Source: Paracyclopina nana (Eukaryota > Arthropoda > Copepoda > Cyclopoida > Cyclopettidae). Taken from it: 64,000 nt of DNA. Below the pieces are notes generated by a model. That model had not been told where the DNA came from. It did not search any database and saw only the letters and a list, made by a program, of their open reading frames with translations. The stretch covers positions 9,610,001 through 9,674,000 of the forward strand of contig JAGUCH010000003.1 in assembly GCA_019096065.1 (NCBI GenBank). The letters are read 5' to 3'. Both the position numbers and the translations under genes were made by a program. This document shows, one piece after another, positions 39,671 through 50,300 of the stretch (the stretch's first letter is position 1; the number at the start of each line of letters is the position of its first letter).

Positions 39671-39676
39671 GAGACA
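39671..39676. repeat. Target-site duplication GAGACA, left (partner 60773-60778)
   Basis: GAGACA directly precedes the first base of the left inverted repeat and directly follows the last base of the right one. Six base pairs is the usual Polinton duplication length, and the perfect match supports a single recent insertion. Confidence 0.92.
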
Positions 39677-39886
39677 TGTTGTTGGGGTTTGGCCCCCTTG
39701 AGCCTGTCGTTTGACTCGTGGTACTCGACGTGAATGGGCTTGTAGATGGGCTTGTAGATGGGCTTGTAAAACTGTTCCTACCTGAGGTCGTGAAAACGTT
39801 CCTACCTGGCGTCGTGAAACCAATCGTGAAACCAATCGTGAAACCAATCGTGAAACCAATCCTACCTGGCTTCGTGAAAACGTTCC
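39677..39886. repeat. Left terminal inverted repeat of the Polinton
   Basis: Starts TGTTGTTGGGGTTTGG. It matches the reverse complement of 60,563-60,772 over 210 bp with about two differences. It contains three tandem GGGCTTGTAGAT units, then CCTACCTG(A/G) blocks with TCGTGAAAACGTTCC, then four CGTGAAACCAAT units. All are 12 bp or multiples near 22 bp, so the terminus is itself a small repeat array. Confidence 0.95.
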
Positions 39887-40204
39887 TACCTGATGTCGTC
39901 AAATCATTCCCAACTTTGCCATGAAAACGTTTCAGTCTCTCATTGTAAAACTGCTCATGATGGCAACATGTTGTTGAAGCTCTCCATAAATCATACTTGG
40001 AGAGTTGTATAATTGGCGAGTAGCAAAAATGTAAACAAAAATATAGGTCGTGACTAAAAGCGCTTGATATGCATTATTAGCAGCCATAATTCATGAAGAG
40101 TAGCAAAATGCTGAGACAGACATGCATCAATTTTTATGCATAATGCACAGTTGGCAGTCAATAATTGTTGGTCAGTGGAGGAGTGAAGAAGCTTCAGTAG
40201 CAAA

Positions 40205-41011
40205 ATGAAATTTCTTTTGTTGGTCTCACTTGTCTTTTTGGCTGGGAATGATCGCTCATCTCATGGACTTGAAGATCAAAAGTGCAACATGTGCTTGAAT
40301 AAGGCTTTCACCTGTTTGGACGGCAACAATTGCTTTGGCGAGATGATGGTGTTGCAAAATGAATTCGGCATCAGCTATGAAAAATTGAGCGACCAGGCAA
40401 TTCGAGGTGATGAGAAAAGCCCTCCGTTTACCCCGCATGTTCAGCACCAGAAAGAGGAGAAACTGCGGGAGTGCACAAGTGATTTGAAAAAAATTCAAAT
40501 AAAGGTGGAAAATATGGATAAAGTTTTGACTGATGAGAGGAAAACCACCATTAATTTGGCCAACGAGTTCTCAACATGTCAGCAGCAATTGAAGAAAGTG
40601 GAAAAGCTCCTGGAAGAGGCGAACTATTTTGCCAACATGACGCATCAATTGTCGCATTTGTCCCTGAATGCGCATCATATGATTTCAAATGCGAGCAAAA
40701 AAGCATCCAATACCATACCGACGCTTGAAAACCTTGATCAGCACAATGGGAGCAGCTCAACCACTGAGCCCACACCATTGAACATGTCTGAGACGAAATT
40801 AATGGCCCTCATCGTAGCACTAACAACAACATGTGGATTATCGCTCTGCTGCCACAGCATTCAGCTGCTCATGTGGGTGCGCGCAAAGCAGCATGGACGT
40901 GAAAAAGCAGAGAAAAAGAAGTCCCCAGTCCCAACTGAAAATGCTGCTTCTGGCGAGGAAGGAGAGTCTGGCAAGAATGATGAGACGAGGTCAAATGAAA
41001 CCAATGTTTAA
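40205..41011 (+). CDS. Polinton membrane glycoprotein, type I (unassigned)
   Basis: 268 residues: signal peptide (MKFLLLVSLVFLAG), a short cysteine cluster (CNMCLNKAFTC, then NNCFG), a long charged helical stretch likely to be coiled coil (about residues 85-150), several N-glycosylation sequons (NMT, NAS, NGS, NMS), one membrane span near residues 200-225, and a Lys/Glu-rich tail. The layout resembles a surface or fusion-type spike, but no family is recognised. It is the first gene inside the left inverted repeat. Confidence 0.7.
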   Translation: MKFLLLVSLVFLAGNDRSSHGLEDQKCNMCLNKAFTCLDGNNCFGEMMVLQNEFGISYEKLSDQAIRGDEKSPPFTPHVQHQKEEKLRECTSDLKKIQIKVENMDKVLTDERKTTINLANEFSTCQQQLKKVEKLLEEANYFANMTHQLSHLSLNAHHMISNASKKASNTIPTLENLDQHNGSSSTTEPTPLNMSETKLMALIVALTTTCGLSLCCHSIQLLMWVRAKQHGREKAEKKKSPVPTENAASGEEGESGKNDETRSNETNV

Positions 41012-41104
41012 TAGCTGATAACTTTTTCTCATGCACACAATTGAACATGGTTTATTTATGTATGTTAACTTGTGTAAAACGGTGAGAAAATGCAGTCTAG
41101 TTTC

Positions 41105-41536
41105 TTAAAATTTCTTGGCTCTAGATGAATTAGCAGTTTGCTGCTTAGGAGTGTCACTTGTCATTTTTGATTGTGCCATAAGGTTTGGTGAGCTGTTGCT
41201 AGTATATTGCGCTCCGGGCCCCATAAAATTATGTTGGAAAGTTGAGTAGGGAAATTCATCTCCCGCTCCCACCGTATTGGTCTGTTCCGGTTGCATGGCC
41301 AAAACTGCTTTCATGGTCGCAATGATGTGGTACATTGCTACTTGGCAATAGGTCAGCAACTCTTGTTTGGAAAATTGTGTACTATGAGGGTGAGTATCCA
41401 TGAGGTGTTTACCCTTCCTCAGTTGAAAGTGAACTGAAGGATCACACAGCCAAATCTGAGGCCAAAATTGCATCATTGTATAACCATTGCTTCTCAGGAA
41501 TGCAAAACAAGCCAGAGCAATAACCGTCACACACAT
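41105..41536 (-). CDS. Polinton protein of unknown function
   Basis: About 143 residues on the minus strand, starting MCVTVIALACFAFLRSNGY. The N-terminus is hydrophobic and could be a signal or anchor; the C-terminus is Ser/Thr/Gln/Lys-rich. Its start is about 10 bp from that of the plus-strand small membrane protein that follows, so both may share a divergent promoter. No family recognised. Confidence 0.5.
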   Translation of the reverse strand: MCVTVIALACFAFLRSNGYTMMQFWPQIWLCDPSVHFQLRKGKHLMDTHPHSTQFSKQELLTYCQVAMYHIIATMKAVLAMQPEQTNTVGAGDEFPYSTFQHNFMGPGAQYTSNSSPNLMAQSKMTSDTPKQQTANSSRAKKF

Positions 41537-41545
41537 TGACAAAGC

Positions 41546-41755
41546 ATGGCTCTTGAAAATAACTCACATTCCACACGTCAACCCTACGGGAATCGAAGCT
41601 GCCAGTTGATTGAAAAAAAATTCAAATTGATCATCATCATTTGCACTGCCTTTCTGACTTTTCTCAACGTGTTAAAATTAGCACTTTCAAAAATTGAAGC
41701 TAATCTTCTCAATGAGCTAATATTGAATTTTACACACAGAAATGAAGATCAATAA
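41546..41755 (+). CDS. Polinton small single-pass membrane protein
   Basis: 69 residues with one hydrophobic segment in the middle (LIIIICTAFLTFLNVLKLAL) after a basic KKFK. Two N-glycosylation sequons near the start (NNS, NRS) and one near the end (NFT) are visible. Possibly a virion membrane or assembly protein; this is inferred only from its topology and place next to the other two short genes. Confidence 0.5.
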   Translation: MALENNSHSTRQPYGNRSCQLIEKKFKLIIIICTAFLTFLNVLKLALSKIEANLLNELILNFTHRNEDQ

Positions 41756-41842
41756 ACCAATTTTTTATTCATGCATTCTAATCAATCACACCAATTTTGT
41801 AAAGTACTGTATACATTATTTGCCAAAGTAGCCTGAAGACCA

Positions 41843-42882
41843 CTAATCTTGCTGCTCTGCAGTGGCTTTTTCAATTGCATGCAATGCTTCCAGCATGACT
41901 GGCAACATGCTCAAGGCAAATGAATACTGAAAAACACTACCATTGGCTAGCCTGCGGCAAAGGGACACTGCCACATATTTGTACGGGTCAATCCGTCCTC
42001 TTGAGCTGACACTAATCTCAGAAAGTGCAATGTATTGATTGTCGCTCACTGGAATCTTAAAAGGAGCAAAATCCTTACATTTACCCTGAGAGCGTTTGGC
42101 TAAATTCAACAGTGTGGGCATAGAATCCAAAAGGATACCAGTCGTAGTGGACACCTCTGATGATGATTCTTGTTGCTGTTCATCCGATTTTTGCTGCATG
42201 ACAGCTAAAGGAGGCTTGGTGGAAGAGTCCATGTTGGATTGCTTTTTCTGCTCAATGCGACGCTTTTTTTCAGCTTGGCGGATGATCTTCATGGATGTCG
42301 GTTTTTCTTGCTGCATCACCTCAGTGCGAGCAGGGGTGGTAGTTACCAACCGCGTGCTATATGCTGGCGACGCAGCATGTAGTTCAGTGCTCTTGTTAAT
42401 CGATGGCCCATAGGTTTTCGCCGACCTTTGCGTCCTCTTCGAACCCTCTTGCTTTGCAGTGGCTTGTTGCCCAATGGCAGCCTCCTTGGTCGTCTCACTC
42501 TTTTTCCCTGCTTTTTCTTCTTTGTTGGCATGATTCAAATGATCATCATCCTCCTCGTCACCACCATCAGAGAAAATGAGATGCTTGCGTGAACGAGCTT
42601 TGCCTGCAACAATGGGATGCCATGATGCATCAGCTTAGGTGAACTAAAGTGGCTTTTACCTTTAAAAATGGGTGATGGAGTGTCCACCAAGGCAGTCTCA
42701 TTTTGTAGTAGCAATGGTGGAGAGCCATCATCCTCATCATCACTGGAAGTGTCCTCCTCAGTCTTTGATGCATTGCCATCATTGGCCTCATCATCGCTGA
42801 ATAAAGCCTGGGAGGCATCCTCACTCACTTGAGTGAGAGGATAGTCTTTGAATGGAGGGTGGCTTGTGGACTTCTTGCTCAT
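41843..42882 (-). CDS. Polinton acidic/Lys-rich protein with possible PC4-like C-terminus
   Basis: Two minus-strand coding segments separated by a short intron-like gap near 42.6 kb. The N-terminal part starts MSKKSTSHPPFKDYPLTQ and is rich in Asp, Glu and Ser; the middle is Lys/Gln/Thr-rich. The last about 65 residues are compact: FKIPVSDNQYIALSEI, YVAVSLCRR, then FALSMLPVMLEALHAIEKA. The strand-strand-strand-helix order and the SL...hydrophobic-helix end recall the ssDNA-binding PC4 coactivator fold, but the likeness is weak and needs a profile search. A TATA box (TATAAAA, minus strand, 42,948-42,942) lies 60 bp before the start. Confidence 0.5.
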
Positions 42883-42941
42883 GTTGTTGCTCTTCAGAGA
42901 CTGTGCGACCAAATGTGACCAGCAGCCACCGTGCTACATTC

Positions 42942-42948
42942 TTTTATA
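42942..42948 (-). promoter_or_regulatory. TATA box of the PC4-like Polinton gene
   Basis: TATAAAA on the minus strand sits 60 bp upstream of the ATG at 42,882, a normal Pol II distance allowing about 30 bp to the start site. Confidence 0.55.
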
Positions 42949-43129
42949 GCAGTGGCTTACAACGAACTTTTTTTGTGTGTGTGTCCGCATTCCTTTGAAC
43001 AGTGGTGAAACAGATGGTAAAAATAAACATGCAAGCTTCAACGTCAGTGATAGAACAAGGCTAAAACCAACCTGATTGTGAATCAAGAGTATCCATGCAG
43101 CTCAAGGAGGGGGAGGAGGAGAGAAAAGC

Positions 43130-44041
43130 ATGCCCAAAATAGTTCAGTGTTTTTCTTGTGGTAGCAAATTTAATGCATTTGCTAGCTACAGAGATCACAA
43201 GTCAACGTGTCAAGCCCAGCAGCAGCAGCAACAGCAACAAGAAAATGCTGCTGCTGCAAGTGGTAGATCACAGGCAGTGCAAATCTGCAATCTATGTAGT
43301 GCTACCTTTGAGCAAAAATCACAATTGCACATTCATATTAGCAATGTTCATAAAAATCAAGCAGGAAAGTGGCTTTGCCACAAATGTCCTGCTATTTTTT
43401 CTCGTTTATTTGGTCTGAGAACTCATTTGAAAAAACAGCATGGAGGGATGAGACAGGCCTTTTATTGCCCATTATGCCCATCACTTTACATTCCAGACTA
43501 TGAAATATTGGAAGGTCACCTATCATCTGTGCATGGCACAGTCAAAGAGGAGGCAATATTTTCACTGTGTGACTCAACCTTAAAAAACACCCAGGAATGT
43601 TTCAGTGCTAATCTAAAAGCTTTAAAAATTGAAACATTTGCTCAACTCACCATGTCAACAAAATTCATGCATGCTCTCAGCAAGATAATTCAAAATAATG
43701 TATAACATGTATGATAGCTTAGCATTGCTCCATATTGAACCAACTTTTTTTAGGTGTTACTGAAAACAAGGATCAAAATGGCTCTTATTGTTGTTGGTAA
43801 ATTCATTAAACTTTCGGCTGACATGCTGGTTGAAGAAACACAATTTGTGCCATTACGCTCTCAATCCATTGAGTTGAATCCAGAACGTGTGAAATATGTC
43901 AAACGCATCATTACTGACTTGGTTGGCCAATGTGAACTCCGATCACGTGAGCTCTGTTTAAGTGGAAGCAATTGGACTGAAGATGGGCTCATTTCCATGC
44001 AAGTTGAATTTTCCAAATGTAGAGAGTTAGCTTGTTTATAA
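43130..44041 (+). CDS. Polinton C2H2 zinc-finger protein
   Basis: Two coding segments. The first (43,130 to about 43,705) begins with CFSCGSKFNAFASYRDHKSTC, has a poly-Gln run, then C2H2 fingers CNLCSATFEQKSQLHIHISN, CHKCPAIFSRLFGLRTHLKK and CPLCPSLYIPDYEILEGHLS. The second (to 44,041) encodes a mostly helical C-terminal domain with no recognised fold. It could bind DNA of the element or the host. It points away from the PC4-like gene across about 250 bp, a divergent pair. Confidence 0.75.
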
Positions 44042-44199
44042 ATGTTGAGCATGTCCCCCACAACTTTATCTGATCATTTTGCTTCATTTGTCATAATCTG
44101 GGCTTTGCATGTTTAAAAAAGGGCCTTTGTTGAGCAATGAAACTTTTTCCTGAAATTCCTCATGTCTAGCCAGCACTAGACTAGGCCCACAAAAAGTAA

Positions 44200-45260
44200 G
44201 TAGGTGTCCAAAGGTTGTCTAGTTGTCCGTTCGATCATTTGCATAGCATCAGAGCTCATCAGAACTGATCTGACCATTCAGGCAAAGTGTCCTTTGCTTT
44301 AGATGTCCTTGCAAAGGCCATATGGGTTTGTTAAAGGCCAAAAAGGCCAGAAAAACACAGGATTCAAAGTAGAAAAAATAGTTTGATCCTTTCAGCCAGC
44401 TGCATTTACTATGCGTTAGAGCTCATCAGCACTGGCCTTGATAAAAGCCCCTGAAAAACATTGGCAAAGCCTCCCTTGTCTTGGCTGCCATTGCAAAGGC
44501 CATATGGACTTGTTAAAGGCCAAAAAGGCCAGAAAAACACAGGATTCAAAGTAGAAAAAATAGTTTGATCCTTTCAGCCAGCTGCATTTACTATGCGTTA
44601 GAGCTCATCAGCACTGGCCTTGATTAAAGCCCCTGATAAACATTGGCAAAGCCTCCCTTGTCTTGGCTGCCATTGCAAAGGCCATATGGACTTGTAAAAG
44701 GCCAAAAAGGCCAGAAAAACACAGGATTCAAAGTAGAAAAAATAGTTTGATCCTTTCAGCCAGCTGCATTTACTATGCGTTAGAGCTCATCAGCACTGGC
44801 CAGGATGAAGGCCCCTGAAAAACATTGGCAAAGCCTCCCTTGTCTTGGCTGCCATTGCAAAGGCCATATGGACTTGTTAAAGGCCAAAAAGGCCAGAAAA
44901 ACACAGGATTCAAAGTAGAAAAAATAGTTTGATCCTTTCAGTCAGCTGCATTTACTATGCTTTAGAGCTCATCAGCACTGACCTTGATTAAAGCCCCTGA
45001 AAAACATTGGCAAAGCCTCCCTTGTCTTGGCTGCCATTGCAAAGGTCATATGGGCTTGTTAAAGGCCAAAACAGCCAGAAAAGAGTAAGCTGTAAAGAAG
45101 AAAAAATAGTTTGATCCTTTCAGCCAGCTGCATTTACATAAGAGCTAATCAGCACTGGCCAGGATGAAGGCCCCTGAAACACATTTGGCTGCAAAGGCCA
45201 GATGGTCTTGGTGAAGGCCAAAAATACCATAAAATTAAAAGCTGTAAATAAGAAACAATA
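44200..45260. repeat. 182-bp tandem repeat inside the Polinton
   Basis: GTAGAAAAAATAGTTTGATCC occurs at 44,369, 44,551, 44,733 and 44,915, exactly 182 bp apart, with diverged units before and after (about 45,095 and 45,240). Each unit has CCAGCTGCATTTACTATGC and several near-palindromic AAAGGCCAAAAAGGCC blocks. It is non-coding and sits between the zinc-finger gene and a TATA-led gene, so a regulatory or replication role is possible. Confidence 0.92.
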
Positions 45261-45349
45261 GGCTGATCAACCCTGTGGATGTCCACCCTCCGCTCCTCTC
45301 CGCTCCGCTTGCTTGCCTGCTTGTTCCTCTGCTGCTGTAAGCAACCCAG

Positions 45350-45357
45350 TATATAAG
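45350..45357 (+). promoter_or_regulatory. TATA box of the gene at 45,456
   Basis: TATATAAG lies 106 bp before the ATG at 45,456. A CT-rich stretch (CTCCGCTCCTCTCCGCTCCG) precedes it by about 50 bp. Confidence 0.6.
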
Positions 45358-45455
45358 GATGCTTGTGTCCATCCCTCAACAGTGCAGTTTGGTACAATTT
45401 GGTCCCAACTTCACATCTAGCACCTGTCTCAGCTACTCCAACCAACCAACCTAGG

Positions 45456-46977
45456 ATGTCAACTGATTCTGCTGCTGTCGAGGGTATCAAGAACCACATT
45501 TTACGAAAAATAGGAAGAGTCATGGACAACAGTCCCTCTGATTCCTTCGAGTTTAAAATGGTAAACATGACTGGCAGTGACCACCAAGGTACCCTGGAGG
45601 AAATCATCGCGGAGGCCCAGAGGGCATCGGGAGAGGAGGGGGAGGCGATACAACTTTTCCACTTTATTGATGGTAAACAACTTTTTCAGCAGTTGACAAT
45701 CTCATACTTGTGTCTCTTCTAGGTGTCTATTATGACAAGGATGGCATTGAGGTCAACCTCAGTGACCTGGATGATGAGGATGACCGTGAGATGATGTGCG
45801 TGGTACAGCACAACATATGCCCCCTGCATCCCAAAGGAGCGCCCGGATCACGCTGAAATGCCTGCCGCCGCTGCTGCTGCTGCTGCTGCTCATCCCAAGA
45901 AGGGCAACCCAGGGATCAACACAGGAGCCAACCCAGCGACCAAGCAACGGATCAACCCAGGGGCTGCCAATCCCCGGATCAGCCAGGGGGGCAACCAAGG
46001 AGCCAAGCAAGGGGACAACCAGGAGGAGGAGGAGCCCATGTGGATCCTGTCTTTGCAGCTGGATACACTCCACTTGGACACGCTCCGGAAGGCCAGATTG
46101 CTCTACCACTGGCAACGTGGTAGCTCTCCAGATCAAGCAAAAAAAGGAACCCTATTGGCAGGCATGCTGGGTGAGGAAATGCCCATGAGGCAATTGGGCG
46201 GCCTGCATGGAGGTGGACATGCCTCTGCAACATTGAGCCCCACAGTGGCTCACCGCATCGTTGGTGCCATTGGGTCCAAGGGGGAGGAAAGATTCAAGCA
46301 GTTGGCCCTGGCAAATGTGTTCTCAAAGGATGCCATTGACGACTATAGGTGCCATGCCTACTCCCACCAACTACGTTCCAAGGAGGTGACTCCAGCAGAT
46401 CCTGTCGCCGACTTGGATGCGTGGAGGCTTTGTGGCATCATTGAAGTAAGCACAACAAATGCAATAAGCTACTGCATGTTATGGTTTGTTTGTTCTTTCA
46501 GGTCGTTTACTTCAATGCACCCATCACCGCTGTCAAACTCGTCACTGGGATAAAAAAAGTGGTCAAGACCCTATTTAAATATGGGGTGATTACAAGGATG
46601 CAGCTGGAAGCTCGCAAGTGCATGGCATCTCTTTTGAGGTAATGAGTAGCAGGAGTTATCACCTCATGGCCAGCATTGATGTTTATTTTATTTACAGGGA
46701 GTTTTACATTGCCACTGGCTTTGATGTCCCCGTTGCCATTGCAAAGCCGGAGGATCCTCTGCTATTTTTGGAGTATCTAGCAGACGAGAAACTGGAAAAT
46801 GGAGAGCATAGCCCATGCAAACACTGTGGAAACAACGATGCCTGCGGTGACAAGAGCGCCCAAGACTTTCTACATATGCTGGAAGAAGCTGCCAAAAATA
46901 TGAAGAGGAACAAGGCCGCAACTGCAGCAGAGCAATGTGGTGACAAGAAGAAGAAGAAGAAGAGCAAGTCCAACTGA
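45456..46977 (+). CDS. Polinton protein of unknown function, multi-segment
   Basis: Plus-strand coding segments with intron-like gaps between them. The first starts MSTDSAAVEGIKNHILRKIG. A middle part has poly-Ala and Asn/Gly/Gln-rich near-repeats (NPGINTGANPATKQ, NPGAANPRISQGG), followed by ordered sequence (SPTVAHRIVGAIGSKGEERF). The last part has HSPCKHCGNNDACG, a possible metal site, and a Lys-rich tail (KKKKKKSKSN). The parts may belong to one or more genes; I cannot tell. The basic tail and low-complexity spacer would suit a nucleic-acid-binding or core protein, but no family is recognised. Confidence 0.5.
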
Positions 46978-47303
46978 GACCCTTTCATCACAACCATGTT
47001 CTCTTCCAAAATTCAAAATTACTGGTAGTTTTCACACTTTTCACGCTGCTTCATCCCCTTTTTGATTGGTAAACCGGCATTTGAAATACACATATGATTG
47101 GCTTCCCTAGTTTTGTGTCGTCGTTGTCGCCGTTTGTTGCACATCATGGTGAAATACACTCTTGTGGCAGCATGCACACAGTACACACTCAATTGTCGCG
47201 GTGAACAGAATGGATTGCTCCAAAAATTGACCCAAAGAGCCAAATTGTTGCCAAAATCTGGTCACTCCTTACTTCAGGTTGCACAACAACAACAACAACA
47301 GCC

Positions 47304-50300
47304 ATGAGGTTTGACACCTGTGTCCCTCGCAGTCAACATCTTCATTTGCTGCCACTTGAGTCCAGTGTAAAATCATTCCACTATGCTGTAGCCATCAGCC
47401 TATTTCATGCGTGTCTCCAAAATGACGGTGACGGTGGTGGTGGCATTTTGGCCGAATTGGACGCTATTCTCGCCCAACATTTCATTTTGGAGCCTCATGG
47501 AGATGAAGCAGCAAGCAGCACCAGCAGCACTGACGAAGATTGGCTCCACAAGTTGAACATTGAAACCAGTGCATTGACCAATGACGAGCTCAAATTTGTA
47601 TTGGATAATGCGCCCAAGCTGGACTTTTGCGTCAACTTATTGGGCATTTGGCGAAAAAAAATATATCCCATTGCCTTGGGGATTGGTGAAGCATCATCAG
47701 TGAAAGCAAGGCGAACGCACGTTGTCAACATCTTTAAAATTACGCTTCACAGGGAAGACATGCCAGCATGCCAACAAGAGCACATGCTTGATGCTCACTG
47801 GCTTGACTTGATGCAAAACCAACTGTCCAATATCAATAAAACTGAGCTGGAAGCGCTCACTTTCCAACGCTTGAAGGAATCACAGCATGAAAGAGACGAC
47901 CGACTTGCAGTACGCCAACGATTTGGACGTGAACTGTCCTACAAGAGCAAAGATGATGCTACATTGATGCATATTTTGAACCAACGCGAACATGAAGTCC
48001 TTGGTGTGGAAGAGTACTATTTTGCCATCAAAAACATTAGTGGCTTTCTTAGGCAAAGTTACACCATTGAATCCGAGACAGTGGGGGCACGGTCCAAAGT
48101 GTATTGGCGAAAAGCTTCTTTTTGCATCAGGTACAACTACTCACAGATGTGCTGCCTGATTGTTCACTCTCTGCTTCTTCTAGATGCTGTGGACCCTTCT
48201 ACAGCCCTACCAAGTTGGTTGAGCATGCCAAGTTTTGCCTTGCTCGACCAGTCCCCATGCGTGAATCCATGCCCAATGACTTAACGCCACCTCAATGGCA
48301 CCAATCATTCAAAAAGCACCAGGCCAAAGAACGGGCAGAAGTTGTGGTCTATGCTGATTTTGAAAGCCTTCTGTCCAAGCCTGAAGCTGCATGTCAAATG
48401 TGCCAATCATCAGCTGAAAATGCCAGGACACGATGCAAGTGCCATGCGTCCATAGAGAGTGGAAGGGCTGCCTCCATGCAAGTGCTGAATGTTCACATCC
48501 CTATGGCTTTTGGCTATGTGGCAGTGGATAGCCGAGGTGTGCTTGTGCGTGAGCATTTGCAAATGTTGCCTGATGATGAAACCTGCAAAAAAGAGGGAAA
48601 GAAAATGTTTATCCAACATTTTCTCGACATGGAACCTTTCTTTCGTGCTTTGCTTGATAAGGATGTGGCTGCTCGACCCACTGAGGCTGATTTGGATCGG
48701 TTTTTTGCCACAAAGCACTGTGTCATTTGTGAGCAACCCTTTGATTTCAATTGCGACTATTATGGTGCAATGTACACAAGAGGACTTGGGCAACGAGGGC
48801 TCCTAGGCCAACGCATTGTGTGCAGGCAACGACCAGAGGAAGGGGGAGAACAAATTGTCCACCATCACCACCACATCAAAGGCATCTGGCTTGGACCAGC
48901 CCACTTTGTAAGTCCACATTGCCAAAGCCTCACTACTCTCATCATCATCACCATTGTTTTCAATGCAGGTTTGCAATGTCGAGATTGCCAAACACAAAAA
49001 AGTGCACATTTTTATGCATAATTTTTCCGGCTATGACTCTGGCCTACTGCTTGATGCCTTGGATGATCCTCGCATAAAACACATGTCAGCTATCGCTGGC
49101 AACACAAATCGACTCAAATCTCTATCATTCAACATTTTCCAAATTTGTAAGACAAATGATGAACACTGTTCTTCACTGATCTGATGTGTTTCTTTCAGCG
49201 GACTCGTTGAATCATTTACCAGCCTCATTAGCAGCCCTGGTGGATAACTTGAAGCAAAGTCACCATCATTTTCCAATTTTACGCCAAAGCAGTTTGGTCA
49301 AAAATGACCAGGGTGACGTGGATGAAGAAAGGCTTCATGCATCACAACAGAAATCCTTTTATCCCTATGAAGCAGCTTCATCGATTGCATGGCTCAAATC
49401 CCAAAAAGTGCTGCCACCAGCAGCTGCTTTTGCTTCAATGCTCACAGCATCAGCAGGACTTTCAGGTTCTGAGCATGCATTTGCTCGAAAGGTATTTGGT
49501 CTGTTTGGTTGTCAAGATATGTACGACTACTGTGCCATTTATCTCTGGCTTGATTGTCTTCTTTTGGCCGAAGTATTTGAAGCCTACCTTGAAAAAATGC
49601 ATGGATTGTTTGGACTCTATCCAAATTATTATTTGAGTAAGTCAAACTCCCTGTTTGTGCATGTTGATCAACACAACCTTTTTAGGCATTCCAGCCTATA
49701 CCTTTGATGCCTTCCTCTACGCTGAAAAAATCCAATTGCCTTTTATTCAAGACCGCACCATCTACAGAGCTTTTGAGGAGACGGTAAGGCAGTACAGACT
49801 ACATTGAGCAGCATGTTGGAGATGTCATTTTTTAGGTGCGTGGTGGCCTCTGCTTTGTCAATAAACGGTTAGCTATTGCTGAAAGCCCTTCAGACCATGA
49901 CCCTCACTGGACCACCGGTCTCTTTGATGCAAATTCACTTTATTCTGTGGGTGGGTAGCAAGCAAGACAAGCACACAAGTTATGCGCAGCTATCACTTCA
50001 ATTCTAGGGATGGTCCAAAAACTACCTTTCAGCAACTTTCAATGGCTGACAGACAAAGAGATCCAATCCTTTGACAGCACTGGCCAAAGTTGGAATCTTG
50101 ATGGTGAACTAGGCTACTTGATGAATGTTGATCTCGCCTATCCAGCCCACTTACACCGTGCCCACAATGATTTTCCACTGGGTAGAAAGGACAATTTTTA
50201 ATGCTAATGCTTCTTCTTGAGCACATCTATTTTCAGCTCCGACGCAAATGATTGTGCCCTATGAAATGTTGTCTGAGCACACCAAAAAACTCATGGCTAA

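Noticed and set aside
47146-47307. Short plus-strand frame just before the polymerase gene
   Set aside because: Ends in a CAA repeat right at the polymerase ATG; could be an upstream frame but has no recognisable feature.
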